From positions 379,056-443,055 of the forward strand of contig NZ_LMDU01000014.1 of the NCBI RefSeq assembly GCF_001425165.1: 64,000 nt of DNA, read 5' to 3'. The position numbers and the translations under genes are program-made. Shown here one piece after another: positions 54,160 to 63,534 of this stretch. The notes under the pieces are model-generated. The model was not told where the DNA came from and searched no databases. It was given only the letters and a program-made list of their open reading frames with translations. How positions within the stretch are numbered: position 1 is the stretch's first letter; each line of letters begins with the position of its first letter. The stretch comes from Pelomonas sp. Root405. Lineage in GTDB: Bacteria > Pseudomonadota > Gammaproteobacteria > Burkholderiales > Burkholderiaceae_C.

Positions 54160-56814
54160 TCAGTCCTTGGGGGCTTCAGGGATGTCACCGGCTTCGCCAG
54201 GTTCGGCGGCGCTGTCGGTGTCAGTGGTTTCGTTGGCGTCGTTCTCGACGATGCGTTGCAGGCCCGACAGCTTGCTGCCATCGTCCAGCGCGATCAGTGT
54301 GACACCCTGGGTCGCGCGGCCGAGTTCGCGGATCTCACCCACGCGGGTACGCACGAGCACACCCTTGTCGGTGATCAGCATGATCTCGTCCTCGGGGCGC
54401 ACCAGCGTCGCGGCGACGACGCGGCCATTGCGCTCGCTTTGCTGGATGGCGATCATGCCCTTGGTCCCACGCCCGTGGCGGGTGTACTCAAGGATGCTGG
54501 TGCGCTTGCCGAAGCCGTTCTCGGTCGCGGTCAGCACCGACTGCGTTTCGTCCTCGGCCACCAGCATCGCGATCAGACGCTGGTCCGGCTCAAGCATCAT
54601 GCCGCGCACGCCGCGGGCTGTGCGGCCCATGGGGCGCACGTCGTCCTCATCGAAGCGCACTGCCTTGCCGCCGTCGCTGAAGAGCATCACATCGTGATGG
54701 CCGTCGGTCAGCGCCGCACCGATGAGATGGTCGCCTTCGTCCAGGTCAACGGCAATGATCCCGGCCTTGCGTGGGTTGCTGAAGTCCTTCAGCGAGGTCT
54801 TCTTGACCGTACCCATGGCGGTGGCCATGAAGATGAAGTGATCTTCCGGGAAGGTCCGGAATTCACCGGTCAGCGCCAGCACGACGGTGATTTTTTCGCC
54901 CGCTTGCAGCGGGAACATGTTGACGATGGGCTTGCCACGCGAATTGCGAGAGCCCTGCGGCACCTCCCAGACCTTGAGCCAGTAGACGCGGCCACGGTCG
55001 GAGAAGCACAGGATCCAGTCGTGCGTGTTGGCGATGAAGAGCTGGTCGATCCAGTCGTCATCTTTGGTCGCCGTGGCCTGCTTGCCGCGACCGCCGCGGC
55101 GCTGGGCGCGGTACTCGCTGAGCGCTTGGCTCTTGATGTAGCCGGTGTGCGAGAGCGTCACGACCATGTCGGTCGGCGTGATCAGGTCCTCGGTGCCGAG
55201 TTCCTGCGCGTTGTGCTCGATGACGCTGCGTCGCGCGCCCAGCTTGGTCTGGCCGAACTCGGTCTTCAGCTGGATCAGCTCATCGCTGATGATGGTCGTC
55301 ACACGCGACGGCGTGGCGAGGATGTCGAGCAGGTCGGCGATCTGGGACATGACATCCTTGTACTCGCCGACGATCTTGTCCTGCTCCAAGCCGGTCAGGC
55401 GCTGCAGGCGCATCTGCAGGATTTCGCTGGCCTGGGAGTCGGACAGGCGGTAGAGGCCGTCCGTCTGCATGCCGTACTCGGGCTCCAGGCCCTCAGGGCG
55501 GAATGCCGCGCGGCCGCCGGGCGTCTGGCCCTCGGCGCGGGTTAGCATCTCGCGCACCAGCGATGAGTCCCAGCTCTTGGCCATCAGCGCCGCCTTGGCA
55601 ACCGGCGGTGTCGGCGAGGTCTTGATGGTTTCGATGAACTCGTCGATATTGGCGAGCGCCACGGCCAAGCCTTCGAGCACATGGCCGCGCTCGCGAGCCT
55701 TTCGCAATTCGAAAATGGTCCGGCGCGTCACGACCTCTCGGCGGTGCTCCAGGAACACCACCACCATGTCGCGCAGATTGCAGAGCTTTGGTTGGCCGTC
55801 GATGAGGGCCACCATGTTCATGCCGAAGCTGTCCTGCAGCTGCGTCTGCTTGTAGAGGTTGTTCAGCACCACCTCAGGGACTTCGCCGCGCTTCAGCTCG
55901 ATGACGACGCGCATGCCCGATTTGTCGGACTCGTCCTGGATGTGGCTGATCCCCTCGATCTTTTTCTCGTGGACCAACTCGGCGATGCGTTCCAGCAGCG
56001 TCTTCTTGTTGACCTGGTAGGGGATCTCGTCAACGATGATCGACTGGCGCGAACCCTTGTCGATGTCTTCGAAGTGCACCTTGGCGCGCATCACCACGCG
56101 ACCACGACCGGTGCGGTAGCCGTCGCGTACACCGGCCAAGCCGTAGATGATGCCGGCGGTCGGGAAGTCTGGCGCCGGGATGATCTCCATGAGCTCGTCG
56201 ACGGTGCACTCAGGGTTCCGCAAAGCCAGCAAACAGGCGTCAATGACCTCGTTGAGGTTATGTGGCGGAATATTGGTGGCCATGCCAACCGCAATGCCCG
56301 ACGACCCATTGACAAGCAAATTCGGCAGCCGCGTTGGCAATACCAGGGGCTCTTTCTCGCTGCCGTCGTAATTCGGCCCGAAATCGACGGTTTCCTTGTC
56401 GATATCGGCCAGCATTTCGTGCGCGATCTTGTCCAGCCGAATTTCGGTGTATCGCATCGCAGCGGCGTTGTCGCCGTCCACGGAACCGAAATTGCCCTGG
56501 CCATCGACCAACATGTGGCGCAGAGAAAAATCCTGCGCCATTCGCACAATCGTGTCGTAGACAGCGGTATCGCCGTGCGGGTGGTATTTACCGATGACGT
56601 CGCCGACGATACGGGCCGACTTCTTGTAGGGCCGGTTCCAGTCGTTGTTCAGTTCGTGCATCGCGAACAGAACGCGGCGATGCACCGGTTTGAGGCCGTC
56701 GCGGGCGTCAGGCAGTGCACGACCAACAATCACGCTCATCGCGTAATCAAGGTAGGAGCGGCGCATCTCCTCCTCTAGGCTGATCGGCAGGGTTTCCTTG
56801 GCGAACTGGGTCAT
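54160..56814 (-). CDS. gyrA: DNA gyrase subunit A
   Basis: An 884-residue type II topoisomerase subunit. Catalytic Tyr122 (AAAMRYTE), the quinolone-determining region [10 protein letters not shown] with Thr83 and Asp87 in E. coli numbering, and the GyrA box QRRGGRGK in the C-terminal wrapping domain are all present. It ends in an acidic tail. A -10-like TAGAAT lies in the 265-base divergent spacer to ompA. Confidence 0.98.
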   Translation of the reverse strand: MTQFAKETLPISLEEEMRRSYLDYAMSVIVGRALPDARDGLKPVHRRVLFAMHELNNDWNRPYKKSARIVGDVIGKYHPHGDTAVYDTIVRMAQDFSLRHMLVDGQGNFGSVDGDNAAAMRYTEIRLDKIAHEMLADIDKETVDFGPNYDGSEKEPLVLPTRLPNLLVNGSSGIAVGMATNIPPHNLNEVIDACLLALRNPECTVDELMEIIPAPDFPTAGIIYGLAGVRDGYRTGRGRVVMRAKVHFEDIDKGSRQSIIVDEIPYQVNKKTLLERIAELVHEKKIEGISHIQDESDKSGMRVVIELKRGEVPEVVLNNLYKQTQLQDSFGMNMVALIDGQPKLCNLRDMVVVFLEHRREVVTRRTIFELRKARERGHVLEGLAVALANIDEFIETIKTSPTPPVAKAALMAKSWDSSLVREMLTRAEGQTPGGRAAFRPEGLEPEYGMQTDGLYRLSDSQASEILQMRLQRLTGLEQDKIVGEYKDVMSQIADLLDILATPSRVTTIISDELIQLKTEFGQTKLGARRSVIEHNAQELGTEDLITPTDMVVTLSHTGYIKSQALSEYRAQRRGGRGKQATATKDDDWIDQLFIANTHDWILCFSDRGRVYWLKVWEVPQGSRNSRGKPIVNMFPLQAGEKITVVLALTGEFRTFPEDHFIFMATAMGTVKKTSLKDFSNPRKAGIIAVDLDEGDHLIGAALTDGHHDVMLFSDGGKAVRFDEDDVRPMGRTARGVRGMMLEPDQRLIAMLVAEDETQSVLTATENGFGKRTSILEYTRHGRGTKGMIAIQQSERNGRVVAATLVRPEDEIMLITDKGVLVRTRVGEIRELGRATQGVTLIALDDGSKLSGLQRIVENDANETTDTDSAAEPGEAGDIPEAPKD

Positions 56815-57079
56815 GCGGCGGGTTTACGCACGCGTTACACGGACGCGGCGTCCTCAGAGGTAGGTGAAAGGCGCGAATTCTAAGCGGCTCGCCCCCATGT
56901 AGCAGCAGCGCAACAGCGTCACGGTGCCTATGAACGTAGGCCGCCACAATGCGTCCGTCTCGGTGCCCACATGGCACAATCGTCGAGTCCCTAGGAGAAA
57001 CCCTAAAGTCTCTCCTGTGGTTAGAGGTTTGAGTACCGACTCTCGCAGGGCAACTGCGGCATTCCTTGAGAGGAGAATC
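56815..57079. promoter_or_regulatory. Divergent gyrA/ompA intergenic region
   Basis: 265 bases with both promoters. On the gyrA side TAGAAT with TGCTAC at 16-base spacing is a candidate promoter. On the ompA side AGGAGA-N10-TCTCTCCT (about 56993-57016) can form a hairpin in the leader mRNA, and GAGAGGAGAATC directly before the ATG is a very strong SD. Confidence 0.45.
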
Positions 57080-57739
57080 ATGAAGAAATTGAATCGCGTG
57101 GCGTCGCTGTTTGCGGTGGCTGCGGTCGCCGCTGCGGCAGCGTCTGGCGCGTCCGCGCAAACCATCGACAACTGGCGCGCAACTGACGGCACCGTTTGGA
57201 AGAACGGCACCAACGAATACTGCTGGCGCAACAACTTCTGGACGCCGGCGACGGCTGCCAAGGGTTGCGACGGCGAAATCAAGCCGGCACCGAAGGTCGA
57301 AGCTCCGGCTCCGGTCGCTCCGCCCGCTCCGGTTGCTCCGCCGGCTCCCCCGAAGCCCGTGACTCCGCCGCCGGCTCCGGTCAGCGAAAAGGTCACCTTC
57401 GCCGCTGACGCCTTCTTCGACTTCGACAAGTCGACGCTGAAGCCGGAAGCCATGGCCAAGTTGGATGACCTGGTCGGCAAGACCAAGGGCATCAACCTGG
57501 AAGTCATCATCGCCGTGGGCCACACCGACTCGGTGGGCAGCGATGAATACAACCAGAAGCTGTCGATCCGTCGCTCGGAAGCCGTCAAGGCCTACCTGGT
57601 GAACAAGGGCGTTGAGCCGAACCGCGTCTACACCGAAGGCAAGGGCGAGAAGCAGCCCGTCGCCGACAACAAGACCGCCGAAGGCCGCGCCAAGAACCGC
57701 CGCACCGAGATCGAAGTCGTCGGTACGCGCAACAAGTAA
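57080..57739 (+). CDS. ompA: OmpA-family peptidoglycan-binding protein
   Basis: A 219-residue protein. Signal peptide ([20 protein letters not shown], cleaved after SGASA), a short Trp-rich region, an Ala/Pro repeat linker ([19 protein letters not shown]) and an OmpA-like domain (about 104-213) with the diaminopimelate-binding [15 protein letters not shown] motif. It lacks the eight-stranded barrel of E. coli OmpA, so it is probably a periplasmic or outer-membrane-associated wall-binding protein. Strong SD; terminator follows. Confidence 0.92.
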   Translation: MKKLNRVASLFAVAAVAAAAASGASAQTIDNWRATDGTVWKNGTNEYCWRNNFWTPATAAKGCDGEIKPAPKVEAPAPVAPPAPVAPPAPPKPVTPPPAPVSEKVTFAADAFFDFDKSTLKPEAMAKLDDLVGKTKGINLEVIIAVGHTDSVGSDEYNQKLSIRRSEAVKAYLVNKGVEPNRVYTEGKGEKQPVADNKTAEGRAKNRRTEIEVVGTRNK

Positions 57740-57768
57740 GCTCAGGCGCCTTTGGGCGCTTTGCGCAG

Positions 57769-57800
57769 AGCCCCGAACGGCACGCCGTCGGGGCTTTTCT
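57769..57800 (+). terminator. Rho-independent terminator of ompA
   Basis: AGCCCCGA (57769-57776) pairs with TCGGGGCT (57788-57795), followed by TTTCTATTTTC. It lies 30 bases after the ompA stop. Confidence 0.85.
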
Positions 57801-57816
57801 ATTTTCTGCATCCGCC

Positions 57817-58518
57817 ATGATCAATGCCGATCCGCAAGAGCTCGCCAAGTTTGGCGAACTTGCCCACCGCTGGTGGGATCCTGAAAGTGATTTCAAGCCG
57901 TTGCATCAGATCAACCCGCTGCGCCTGGGTTGGATCCAACAGCTATGTCCGCTGAGCGGCAAACGCGTGCTCGACGTCGGTTGTGGCGGGGGCATTTTGA
58001 GCGATTCGATGGCACGCGCAGGTGCTCAGGTGCTGGGCATCGACCTGTCGATCAAACCGCTCCGTGTCGCCGAACTGCATGCAATGGAGGCGGGTACCCA
58101 GGGCGTCGAATACCGCGAGATCGCCGTGGAAGCGTTGGCTGCAGAGCAGCCGGGCGGTTTCGATGTCGTGACCTGCATGGAGATGCTGGAGCATGTGCCG
58201 GACCCCGCTTCGGTCGTGCGTGCCTGTGCGGCGCTCGTGAAACCGGGAGGGTGGGTGTTCCTGTCGACGCTTAACCGCAACGCCAAGTCCTTCCTGTTGG
58301 CCATTGTGGGTGCGGAGTACGTGTTGAACATGCTGCCCAAGGGCACCCATGAGTACGCGCGCTTCCTGCGCCCATCGGAGTTGGCCCAGTTCTGCCGCGA
58401 CGCCGGACTGGACGCTCAAGCCAGTCGCGGTTTGACGTACAACCCGCTGACGCAACGATACAGCCTGGGCGCTGACACCGACGTCAACTACCTGCTCGCC
58501 TGCCGTCGCCCCACGTAA
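57817..58518 (+). CDS. ubiG: Ubiquinone biosynthesis O-methyltransferase
   Basis: A 233-residue SAM-dependent enzyme for the two O-methylations of ubiquinone. N-terminal [30 protein letters not shown] is diagnostic of UbiG; the SAM motif is [20 protein letters not shown]. The stop overlaps the ATG of the phosphatase gene (TAATGG). Confidence 0.96.
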   Translation: MINADPQELAKFGELAHRWWDPESDFKPLHQINPLRLGWIQQLCPLSGKRVLDVGCGGGILSDSMARAGAQVLGIDLSIKPLRVAELHAMEAGTQGVEYREIAVEALAAEQPGGFDVVTCMEMLEHVPDPASVVRACAALVKPGGWVFLSTLNRNAKSFLLAIVGAEYVLNMLPKGTHEYARFLRPSELAQFCRDAGLDAQASRGLTYNPLTQRYSLGADTDVNYLLACRRPT

Positions 58519-59192
58519 TGGCGCTCGCGTCACGGTGGTCCCATCTGCGGGCTGTGCTTTTCGACCTTGACGGCACCTTGATCGACAGCGCCGAGGATCT
58601 GGCGCGCGCCGCCAACGCCATGCGCGCTGATCGCGGGCTGGGCCCGCTGCCTTTGTCGCAGTACCGACCCCATGGCGGATCCGGTGCACGTGGCATGCTC
58701 AGCCAAGCCTTCGATGTGGCGCCTGGCCAGCCCGGCTACGAAGACCTGAAGCGGGAATTCCTCGACCGCTATGAGGTCTTGATGTACGACTGCACGCACC
58801 TATTTGCCGGTGTCGAAGTGGAACTGGCCGCCCTGAACGCAGCGGGTTTGTCGTGGGGCATCGTCACGAACAAGGCCGAGCGTTTTGCGCTGCCGTTGAC
58901 CAAGGCTTTGAACCTCGGTGCAGGCGTTGTCGTGGGAGGTGATACCACCGGCCACGCCAAGCCGCATCCGGCACCGCTACTGGAAGCGGCGGCGCGCCTG
59001 GCAGTGGCGCCGGGGGCCTGCCTCTACGTCGGTGACGATGAAAGGGACGTCATTGCCGGGCGGGCGGCCGGCATGTCGACCGCGGTGGCCGCCTGGGGCT
59101 ATCTCGGCCCGCAAGCCGAACATTGCCGATGGGGTGCTGATATCGAACTTGCCGCGCCCGGAGCCCTCTTGAAGTTGCTCGGGCTGGCCTAA
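58518..59192 (+). CDS. gph: HAD phosphatase (phosphoglycolate or MurNAc-6-phosphate type)
   Basis: A 224-residue HAD hydrolase. Motif I LFDLDGTLIDS, motif II TNK, motif III KPHPAPLL and motif IV VGDDERDVIAG are intact. Such ubiG-linked proteins are usually called Gph, but in Pseudomonas the gene in this position encodes MupP, the MurNAc-6-phosphate phosphatase of peptidoglycan recycling; that role is a serious alternative here. It ends 12 bases before ssrA. Confidence 0.88.
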   Translation: MALASRWSHLRAVLFDLDGTLIDSAEDLARAANAMRADRGLGPLPLSQYRPHGGSGARGMLSQAFDVAPGQPGYEDLKREFLDRYEVLMYDCTHLFAGVEVELAALNAAGLSWGIVTNKAERFALPLTKALNLGAGVVVGGDTTGHAKPHPAPLLEAAARLAVAPGACLYVGDDERDVIAGRAAGMSTAVAAWGYLGPQAEHCRWGADIELAAPGALLKLLGLA

Positions 59193-59204
59193 AATAAGAG
59201 TTCT

Positions 59205-59577
59205 GGGGCCGACCAGGTTTCGACGTGGGTGCGGATCCGGAGTAGGGCATGCCGAGCACCAGTTCGCTCGTAAAACCACTGGAAACAAAGTAACTGCAAA
59301 CGACTCTACGTTCGCACTCGCCGCTTAATTGCGGTTGAGCTTCTCAACGGCAGGCCGATGGGCCGGGCTGAGTTCCGCAAGGGACAAGGCTGAGAAGTCA
59401 CTCACATCGGCTGGCAATGCGCTGGGTCACTCAGTGTGTTGTGAGATCAAGTGACTGGCGGAAAAGCTAGCGTGCCACTGCGCGAGTTGACCGTGAGATT
59501 CAAATCAGCCGGCTAAGCATGTAGATCTGCCCGGTGATGGCTTGCGGACGGGGGTTCAATTCCCCCCGGCTCCACCA
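59205..59577 (+). ncRNA. ssrA: Transfer-messenger RNA
   Basis: A 373-base one-piece tmRNA. 5' GGGGCCGA pairs with 3' CGGCTCC before the encoded ACCA-type end (CCACCA), giving the G3-U70 alanine identity pair. The 3' T-arm is GGGTTCAATTCCCCC. The tag reading frame is at 59296-59328: GCA resume codon and ANDSTFALAA, then TAA. It frees stalled ribosomes and marks the products for proteolysis. Confidence 0.96.
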
Positions 59578-59585
59578 TCTCAGAG

Positions 59586-59604
59586 TTCAGCGGAGTCCGC
59601 TGAA
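59586..59604. repeat. Perfect palindrome directly after ssrA
   Basis: TTCAGCGGAGTCCGCTGAA is a 9-1-9 palindrome eight bases after the tmRNA 3' end. It could be part of tmRNA 3' processing or a vestige of an integration site; no integrase gene is present. Confidence 0.5.
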
Positions 59605-59611
59605 TTCCAAA

Positions 59612-59649
59612 GGCCCTAAGTAATCAACCACTTAGGGCTTTTTCTTTGT
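59612..59649 (+). terminator. Rho-independent terminator of ssrA
   Basis: GGCCCTAAGT (59612-59621) pairs with ACTTAGGGCT (59630-59639) and is followed by TTTTTCTTT. A related hairpin terminates the next gene at 62445-62480. Confidence 0.9.
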
Positions 59650-59929
59650 CCGTTAGTGTCCCGGCAGCCGACCGGGTGGCTTTCCGGGCAAATGGGCTAC
59701 CCGGGGCAACATCGCTCACGGATTCACCCGGATCTGCGGATCGCCGGCGCCCGCTCGGCGAGATCGACGGCAAGCGGTTAATAAACCCGCTTTTGCTCGA
59801 TCCACCCGAGGCCGAGCCCCTACGTTCCCGCGTACATCAAAGCGGGAGCGTGATGGTGACGGCGCTGGCGCGTTGGCTCCTGCTCAACCCGAGCGGCAAC
59901 GGGAGCATTTTTTGCCCCGCGTCTGATTG
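59650..59929. other. Non-coding spacer before the PAS kinase gene
   Basis: 280 bases. A 94-codon frame crosses it, but its product is unlike a real protein and no SD was seen. Several short inverted repeats occur (for example GCTCC...GGGAGC around 59877-59907 and CCGGGC/ACCCGG near 59691). No promoter was clearly recognised. Confidence 0.5.
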
Positions 59930-62416
59930 ATGCAGTCCCCAGAGTCCTTGGAACCCTTCGCTCTCGCACGGATACCAGCGGACGTGCTTGTCCGGCAGGT
60001 GCGGGACCACGCCATGTTCCTGATAGACCGACGGGGGCGGGTCGCCACTTGGAACGAAGGCGTCCGCGAGGTTCTGGGCTGGGAAGAGGAGGACTGGATC
60101 GGCCAATCCGTGGAAGTGGTGTTCACACCGGAGGACCTGGCCGCTGGGGTACCGGCTCGGGAGCTTCGCCAAGCCGAAATTGACGGTCGTGCCGATGACT
60201 CCCGTTGGATGCTCAAGCGAGGTGGTGTGCGATTTTTCTGTAACGGCAGCGTCACGCCGATTCGCGATACCTCCGGCACGGTCGTCGCGTTCCTGAAGGT
60301 GATGCAAGACGGCACGAGCCTGCGGCTTGCGGCCGAGGAGTATCAGCGTGCGTTGGCCGCTGAACGGGAAGAACATGCAAAGGCGGAGCGCGAGGCGGCC
60401 AAGCTGCGCGCCATCATTGATGCCATTCCGGACGCGTTGTACGTTGGCAGTGCAGAGGGGATCACCGAATGCAACGCCAAAGGCTTGGCTCTGCTGGGCG
60501 CAACCTCGCTTGAGGATCTGCAGCAACGCATTGGCGAACTGGGGCAGCGCTTCCGCGTGCGGTACGAACGTGACGGCCCGCTGGTGGAGCCGGATCGTCT
60601 TCCCTTTGCGCGCGCACTGACGGGCGAGACCGCCATGCTGGACACCTGGGTGACCAAACCCACCGGCGAAGACGTGCTGATCCGGGGCACGGCGGCTCCC
60701 ATCCGCGTCGACAACGAAATCGTCGGCGCCATCGCCATCAACAGCGACCTCACCTACCGCATCGAGATGGAGGAGCAGCGCCACGCCATCTCACGGATGG
60801 CGAACCAGTTGCGCGAGCGCGAGGAGGAGTTCCGGGCGCTGGTGAGCGGCGTGCGCGACTACGCCATCTTCACCGTTGACGTGGAGGGCCGCATCTCGTC
60901 GTGGCATATCGGGGCGCAGCTCATGAAGGGGTACACAGCCGAAGAGGCCATTGGCATGCCGTTCGCGCAGCTGTTCACGCCAGAGGATCGTGAAAAAGGG
61001 CGACCCCAGTACGAGATGGACGTGGCTGCCAGCACGGGCGAGTACAAGGGCGAAGGCACCCGCCTGCGCAAGAGCGGTGCGCTGTTCGTGGCCGAGGTGG
61101 TGCTGACTGCGCTCCGCGGCCCGCGCGGCGAGCTGCTGGGCTATCTGAAGTTGACACAGGACATCACCGAGCGCAAGAGCGTGGAAGCGCAGCGCGACCA
61201 GACGCTGCGCAACGCGGAGTCGGCTAGGGTCGCCGCCGAACAGGCGAGTCGGGCGAAGGACGAGTTTGTGGCGACGGTCTCGCACGAACTGCGCACGCCG
61301 CTCAGTGCCATCCTGAGCTGGGCGCAGGTGCTGCAGCGTCGGGTGCCGGAGCCGCAGACGCTCAAGCACGCCATCGATGCGATCGCTCGCAACGCCGGCA
61401 TTCAAGCCCGACTGGTCGAAGACCTGCTTGATGTGAGCCGCATCGAATCGGGCCAACTCCGCCTGGAGCTGCAGCCCACCGATCCGACGGTCGTCGTGAG
61501 GGGAGCGGTGGAGGCCGTCATGCCGGCGGCCGCAGCCAAACGCATCACCGTGAAGATGGAAGCCGACCCCGACGTGGGCGTGCTGATGGCCGATGCCGCC
61601 AGGCTGCAGCAGATGGTCGCCAATCTGCTGAACAACGCCGTGAAGTTCACGCCGCATGATGGGCGGATCGATGTCGCCGTGCGACGTGAAGCCGACAAGG
61701 TGGAAATCGCCGTGGACGACAACGGACAGGGCATGGACCCCTCGTTCGTCGAGCAGGCCTTCGAACGTTTCAAGCAGCAGGACTCCTCGATGACGCGTCG
61801 CCATGGCGGTCTGGGGCTCGGCCTGTCTATCGTGCGAGAGCTCGCGCGCTTGCATGGGGGTAAGGTGAAGGCCAGCAGCGAAGGTATCGGCAAGGGCTCG
61901 ACATTCGTTCTGTGCCTGCCCGCGCTATCGCCTCAGCGGCAGCGCCAAACCGGCCACGGGTCCGCGACTGAAGGTATCGAGGCGCTGGCGCATGACGACC
62001 GGCTGAGCGGGTTTCGGCTGTTGCTGGTGGACGACGAGCCGGATGGTCGTGGTGCGGCGGCCTATGCGCTGCGCGTTGCCGGGGCGGAAGTGACCGAGGC
62101 GGGAAGCGCCGAGGAGGCGCTGGGGCTATTTCGGACACGGCGGCCGCATGCCATCCTGAGCGACATCGGCATGCCGATCATCGATGGCTACGACTTCATC
62201 CGGCTGGTGCGTGAGATCGAACATTCCGAAGGCCGCCACACGCCCGCCGCCGCGTTCACCGCCTTCGCTCGTGCGGAAGACCGCCAGCGTGCCATCGACG
62301 CCGGCTTCGAGATGCACCTGGCCAAACCACTGGAGCCTGTCGCACTGGTCGAAGGCGTTGTGGCGCTGCTGCGTTCCAACGTGGGAGACACCACCGGCGA
62401 GTTGAGCAGCCCGTGA
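59930..62416 (+). CDS. Soluble hybrid histidine kinase with three PAS domains and a receiver
   Basis: 828 residues, no membrane segments. PAS1 (about 20-130), PAS2 (155-280) and PAS3 (300-415) lead to HisKA with His452 (TVSHELRTPLSA), an ATPase domain (Asn569 region NLLNNAVKF, G-box GGLGLGLSIV) and a receiver (696-815) with DD (701-702), Asp745 (LSDIGMPIIDGYD) and Lys799. It senses an internal signal. PAS3 with PEDREKGRPQYEMDVAASTGEY is the type common in PAS kinases near phytochromes; no cofactor Cys or His stands out. The gene sits between two related terminators, suggesting it is an inserted cassette. Start ATG 59930. Confidence 0.92.
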   Translation: MQSPESLEPFALARIPADVLVRQVRDHAMFLIDRRGRVATWNEGVREVLGWEEEDWIGQSVEVVFTPEDLAAGVPARELRQAEIDGRADDSRWMLKRGGVRFFCNGSVTPIRDTSGTVVAFLKVMQDGTSLRLAAEEYQRALAAEREEHAKAEREAAKLRAIIDAIPDALYVGSAEGITECNAKGLALLGATSLEDLQQRIGELGQRFRVRYERDGPLVEPDRLPFARALTGETAMLDTWVTKPTGEDVLIRGTAAPIRVDNEIVGAIAINSDLTYRIEMEEQRHAISRMANQLREREEEFRALVSGVRDYAIFTVDVEGRISSWHIGAQLMKGYTAEEAIGMPFAQLFTPEDREKGRPQYEMDVAASTGEYKGEGTRLRKSGALFVAEVVLTALRGPRGELLGYLKLTQDITERKSVEAQRDQTLRNAESARVAAEQASRAKDEFVATVSHELRTPLSAILSWAQVLQRRVPEPQTLKHAIDAIARNAGIQARLVEDLLDVSRIESGQLRLELQPTDPTVVVRGAVEAVMPAAAAKRITVKMEADPDVGVLMADAARLQQMVANLLNNAVKFTPHDGRIDVAVRREADKVEIAVDDNGQGMDPSFVEQAFERFKQQDSSMTRRHGGLGLGLSIVRELARLHGGKVKASSEGIGKGSTFVLCLPALSPQRQRQTGHGSATEGIEALAHDDRLSGFRLLLVDDEPDGRGAAAYALRVAGAEVTEAGSAEEALGLFRTRRPHAILSDIGMPIIDGYDFIRLVREIEHSEGRHTPAAAFTAFARAEDRQRAIDAGFEMHLAKPLEPVALVEGVVALLRSNVGDTTGELSSP

Positions 62417-62444
62417 CCCGGCCCAGGGAAAGATGAAGTCAAAA

Positions 62445-62480
62445 GGCTCAAGTCATCCAGCGACTTGGGCCTTTTTCTTT
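62445..62480. terminator. Terminator between convergent kinase and DUF72 genes
   Basis: GGCTCAAGTC (62445-62454) pairs with GACTTGGGCC (62462-62471), one G-T pair, then TTTTTCTTT on the plus strand. The hairpin contains the stop codon and last codons of the minus-strand DUF72 gene. Confidence 0.85.
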
Positions 62481-63454
62481 GTCGCCGTAAAACCCTCGGC
62501 CCGTTGCCGAGGTTTGGCCGTCAGCCACTCTGGCAGCGGTGCCCCTCTCTCACCGATGCGGCTCTCCATGCCCAGCTTGCGGCTCAGTGTCGCCGCGTCA
62601 TAGGGCGCGTGCACCTTCACGTCGTTGTCGAAGTAGCAATAGACATCTCGGGTGGCTCGCTTGGGTGCCGTCTTCTGAGCCGCCAAATGGGCGTCGGCCA
62701 CCTGAGCCCCTCGACTCCATGTATCAACCCGGGCGGCCCAGTGGTCCAGCGCTGCGTCGCTGTAGCCACTGGCGTAGAGCTCTTTGTCGCCATGCAGGCG
62801 CACATAGACGAAGTCGGCTGTCAGGTCTTCGAGCAATGGCCATTTGCCGGCCGTGTCGGCGACGACCAGTGCGATCTTGTAGTGGCGCAACATGGCGATG
62901 AAAGCGGGATCGACAAAGCTCGGATGGCGAATCTCCACCGCGTGGCACATCGGGCGCTTGCGGTCGACCTCCAGGCTCATCCGATCAGCCACGCGTTCGT
63001 CGTGCCCCTGCGCGATGCGCGCTGCGGCGGCGGTGTCATGCGGCAGCATCGCAAAAAAGGCCTCGAACCGGTCGGGCTTGAACGGCAGCATCGGCGGAAA
63101 CTGCCAGAGGATGGGCCCCAGCTTGTGACGCAACTCGAAGATGCCGTTGGCGAAGAAGTTGGCCAGCGGCGTCTCGATCTCCTTCAGCCGCCGCAGATGG
63201 GTGATGTATTTCGGCGCCTTGACGGCAAACACAAAGTCGTCGGGCGTCTCATCGCGCCAAGCGGCGTAGTAGGCAGGGCGCTGAAGTGAATAGAAAGAGC
63301 CGTTGATCTCGATGGTTGGGACCATCCGCGACGCAAACTCCAGCTCCCTGCGTTGCGCCAAACCTTTGGGATAGAAGACGCCGCGCCACGGCTCATACCG
63401 CCAGCCTGAAATGCCGATGCGGATGTCGCCCTTTGCAGATCGCGCCGTACCCAT
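62453..63454 (-). CDS. DUF72 family protein
   Basis: A 333-residue TIM-barrel DUF72 (YecE-like) protein. IRIGISGWRYEPWRGVFYPKGLAQRRELEFAS, EINGSFYSLQR, FVFAVKAPKYITHLRRL and ILWQFPP are the family blocks; DVYCYFDND follows near the C-terminus. Biochemical role unknown. Starts at 63454 or, 11 codons earlier, at 63487. Downstream of lexA on the same strand with an 80-base gap, so it could belong to the same transcript. Confidence 0.9.
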   Translation of the reverse strand: MGTARSAKGDIRIGISGWRYEPWRGVFYPKGLAQRRELEFASRMVPTIEINGSFYSLQRPAYYAAWRDETPDDFVFAVKAPKYITHLRRLKEIETPLANFFANGIFELRHKLGPILWQFPPMLPFKPDRFEAFFAMLPHDTAAAARIAQGHDERVADRMSLEVDRKRPMCHAVEIRHPSFVDPAFIAMLRHYKIALVVADTAGKWPLLEDLTADFVYVRLHGDKELYASGYSDAALDHWAARVDTWSRGAQVADAHLAAQKTAPKRATRDVYCYFDNDVKVHAPYDAATLSRKLGMESRIGERGAPLPEWLTAKPRQRAEGFTATKKKAQVAG

Positions 63455-63534
63455 GTGGGATACATGGCATTGCGCGTGCCAACCCATCCACGACCCGCGC
63501 CCGCCGGATAAGGGCGTCCTGGGTCAGGCCATCG

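Noticed and set aside
54160-56814. Thr83 in GyrA as a quinolone-resistance mutation
   Set aside because: Thr at this position is the normal residue in many bacteria such as Pseudomonas; nothing shows it was acquired.
59646-59930. A 94-codon frame between ssrA and the PAS kinase gene
   Set aside because: No SD, no family, and repeat-rich sequence; treated as spacer.
59578-62484. A genomic island or prophage at ssrA
   Set aside because: No integrase, no copy of the ssrA 3' end downstream and only one gene between the repeats; a small cassette is the most that can be claimed.
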